The translations under genes were made by a program, and so were the position numbers. This document shows positions 4,317 to 5,615 of a stretch of 5,615 nt of DNA, piece by piece. Origin of the DNA: an uncultured Chlorobiales bacterium (GTDB taxonomy: Bacteria; Bacteroidota; Chlorobiia; Chlorobiales; Chlorobiaceae). The notes under the pieces are model-generated. The model was given only the letters and a program-made list of their open reading frames with translations. It was not told the origin of the DNA and searched no databases. Every line of letters begins with the position of its first letter. The first letter of the stretch is position 1. Location of the stretch: the NCBI GenBank assembly GCA_903901395.1, contig CAIUQW010000239.1:1-5615 (forward strand). The letters are read 5' to 3'.

Positions 4317-5615
4317 ATGGTGAATATGGACGAAACGACAGCGATGGAATCAGTCTCCCTCCTTCGGAAACTGGAGTTCGATAAGGTGGCGCGTCATGCG
4401 GCGGGGTTCTGCATTTCGGAGATGGGGAGCGATCTGGTTATGGAGATGGGGCTTCCTGAGGAGTGCGAGCGGGAGTTGGCGCGGGTGCTCGAACTCAAGG
4501 ATTTTCTGCTCGAAGGGCAGCCACTGCCTTTTTCGCGCTTGCCCGATACGCGCCATCTGCTCGACAAGCTCGACGTGCTCGACAGCTGGCTCGATGCCGC
4601 TGAGCTGCTCGACATCTTCTACCTGCTGCAAAGCGCCGTGCAGTTGCGTAAGTTCATGTTCACCAGCCGCGAGCGCTTCGCGGAGCTGAACGAATTCACC
4701 ATTCGCATCTGGCTCGAAAAAAGCATCCAGTACTCGATTTCGCAGGCTATCGACGAGCGGGCCGTGGTGCGCGATACGGCGAGCGACGCCCTTTACGAAA
4801 TCCGCAAAAGCCTCGGCGAGGCGCGTGACGGATTGCGCCGGAAGATGGAGCGCATCCTGCGGCGCTGCCAGGCGGAGGGGTGGCTGATGGAGGATACCGT
4901 GGCGCTGAAAAACGGACGGCAGGTGCTGGCGCTCAGGGTCGAGAACAAGCACAAGCTGCACGGCTACATTCAGGACTACTCGCAGACCGGCCAGACGGTG
5001 TTCGTCGAACCCGCCGAAACGCTCGAAATCAGCAACCGGATCCAGGAACTCGAAATCGCCGAGCGGCGCGAGATCGAGCGCATCCTGAAGGCGCTCTCCA
5101 GCGGCGTTCGTCAGGAGCTTGAAAACGTGCGCCACAACGAGCGGATCATGGCCACCTTCGACTCGCTCTACGCGCGGGCGCGGCTCGCCGTCGAGACCGC
5201 CTCCACGCTGCCGCAGATTTCGATGGGGCGGCGGCTGAAGATCGTCAAAGGCTATCATCCGTGGCTCTTCATTTCGCACGGTTTCTCGAAGGAGAAGGTC
5301 TTTCCGCTCGACCTGGAGCTTGGCGAGGAGGAGCACGCGCTGGTCATCTCTGGGCCGAACGCGGGCGGCAAGTCGGTGGCGATGAAGACCGCCGGGTTGC
5401 TCGTCTGCATGTTGCGCCACGGCTATCTCGCGCCGTGCAGCGAGAGTTCGGTTTTTCCGCTCTTCAACGGCATCTTCATCGAAATCGGCGACGAGCAGTC
5501 GATCGAGAACGATCTCTCGACCTTCAGCTCGCACCTCTCGGCGATCCGCGCGATTCTCGACCGCGCCGAGCCGGACAGCCTCGTGCTGATCGACGAGCTG
5601 TGCTCCGGCACCGAC
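4317..5615 (+). CDS. mutS2: MutS2 ATPase, N-terminal 433 residues (runs off right edge)
   Basis: MutS2 is a MutS-like ABC-type ATPase that senses collided ribosomes and splits them. It has also been linked to suppression of homologous recombination. The frame from 4317 is open to the window end. The opening segment ESVSLLRKLEFDKV is typical of MutS2. A helical core follows, with QDYSQTGQTVFVEP and the charged coiled lever (residues about 235-270). Then come Walker A GPNAGGKS (346-353), the MutS2/MutS signature STFSSHL (401-407) and Walker B LVLIDE (422-427); the window stops at CSGTD. No MutS mismatch-binding domain precedes it. The linker and C-terminal Smr nuclease region (family total about 780 aa) lie outside. 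In-frame ATGs at 4317, 4326 and 4344 all lack a good Shine-Dalgarno sequence. The longest is used, since TGA closes the frame at 4305. A 394-codon antisense frame here is a GC-bias shadow. Confidence 0.95.
   Translation, partial: MVNMDETTAMESVSLLRKLEFDKVARHAAGFCISEMGSDLVMEMGLPEECERELARVLELKDFLLEGQPLPFSRLPDTRHLLDKLDVLDSWLDAAELLDIFYLLQSAVQLRKFMFTSRERFAELNEFTIRIWLEKSIQYSISQAIDERAVVRDTASDALYEIRKSLGEARDGLRRKMERILRRCQAEGWLMEDTVALKNGRQVLALRVENKHKLHGYIQDYSQTGQTVFVEPAETLEISNRIQELEIAERREIERILKALSSGVRQELENVRHNERIMATFDSLYARARLAVETASTLPQISMGRRLKIVKGYHPWLFISHGFSKEKVFPLDLELGEEEHALVISGPNAGGKSVAMKTAGLLVCMLRHGYLAPCSESSVFPLFNGIFIEIGDEQSIENDLSTFSSHLSAIRAILDRAEPDSLVLIDELCSGTD

Noticed and set aside
4350..5534. 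394-codon open frame on the minus strand
   Set aside because: It is fully antisense to mutS2, whose motifs are unmistakable. The frame is rich in Arg, Leu, His and Glu, as expected from reading GC-biased codons backwards, and it has no recognisable domain.

Overview
This window looks like a green sulfur bacterium (Chlorobiaceae, possibly Chlorobaculum). The assignment is an inference: the MutS2 and pterin dehydratase proteins resemble what I remember of that family, and the core genes are fairly GC-rich, but no marker here settles it. Seven of the nine gene-like objects read on the minus strand. The doc remnant and mutS2 read on the plus strand.

Left part (1-2170), minus strand. A pterin-4a-carbinolamine dehydratase gene (phhB) is followed by a large gene for a membrane-anchored tetratricopeptide-repeat protein with seven 40-residue repeats in exact register. 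After that come the first 32 codons of a UvrD/PcrA/Rep-type DNA helicase, which runs off the left edge and is cut inside its Walker A motif. The three have separate intergenic gaps and need not form an operon.

Middle part (about 2171-4151). This is a decayed, partly AT-rich accessory stretch between two housekeeping genes. It holds a plus-strand remnant of a Doc/Fic-family (death-on-curing) toxin gene with three in-frame stops and an apparent internal deletion. Next is a minus-strand gene for a secreted protein of unknown function whose signal peptide is separated from its mature part by one ochre codon. Then comes an intact-looking hicB-hicA toxin-antitoxin pair with a plausible promoter, and a doubtful small reading frame overlapping the start of hicB. 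By hand count one 60-base line here (2941-3000) is 27% GC, against 68% for a line of mutS2 (5341-5400), which suggests acquired DNA.

Right part (4317-5615), plus strand. The N-terminal 433 codons of mutS2 run off the right edge just after the Walker B motif. An uninterrupted run of 11 C residues lies in its upstream region.

How the parts relate: helicase, phhB and mutS2 are ordinary chromosomal genes with no shared pathway. The middle is best read as an insertion hot spot where one toxin-antitoxin module survives and an older one has decayed. I found no RNA gene, CRISPR array or transposase.
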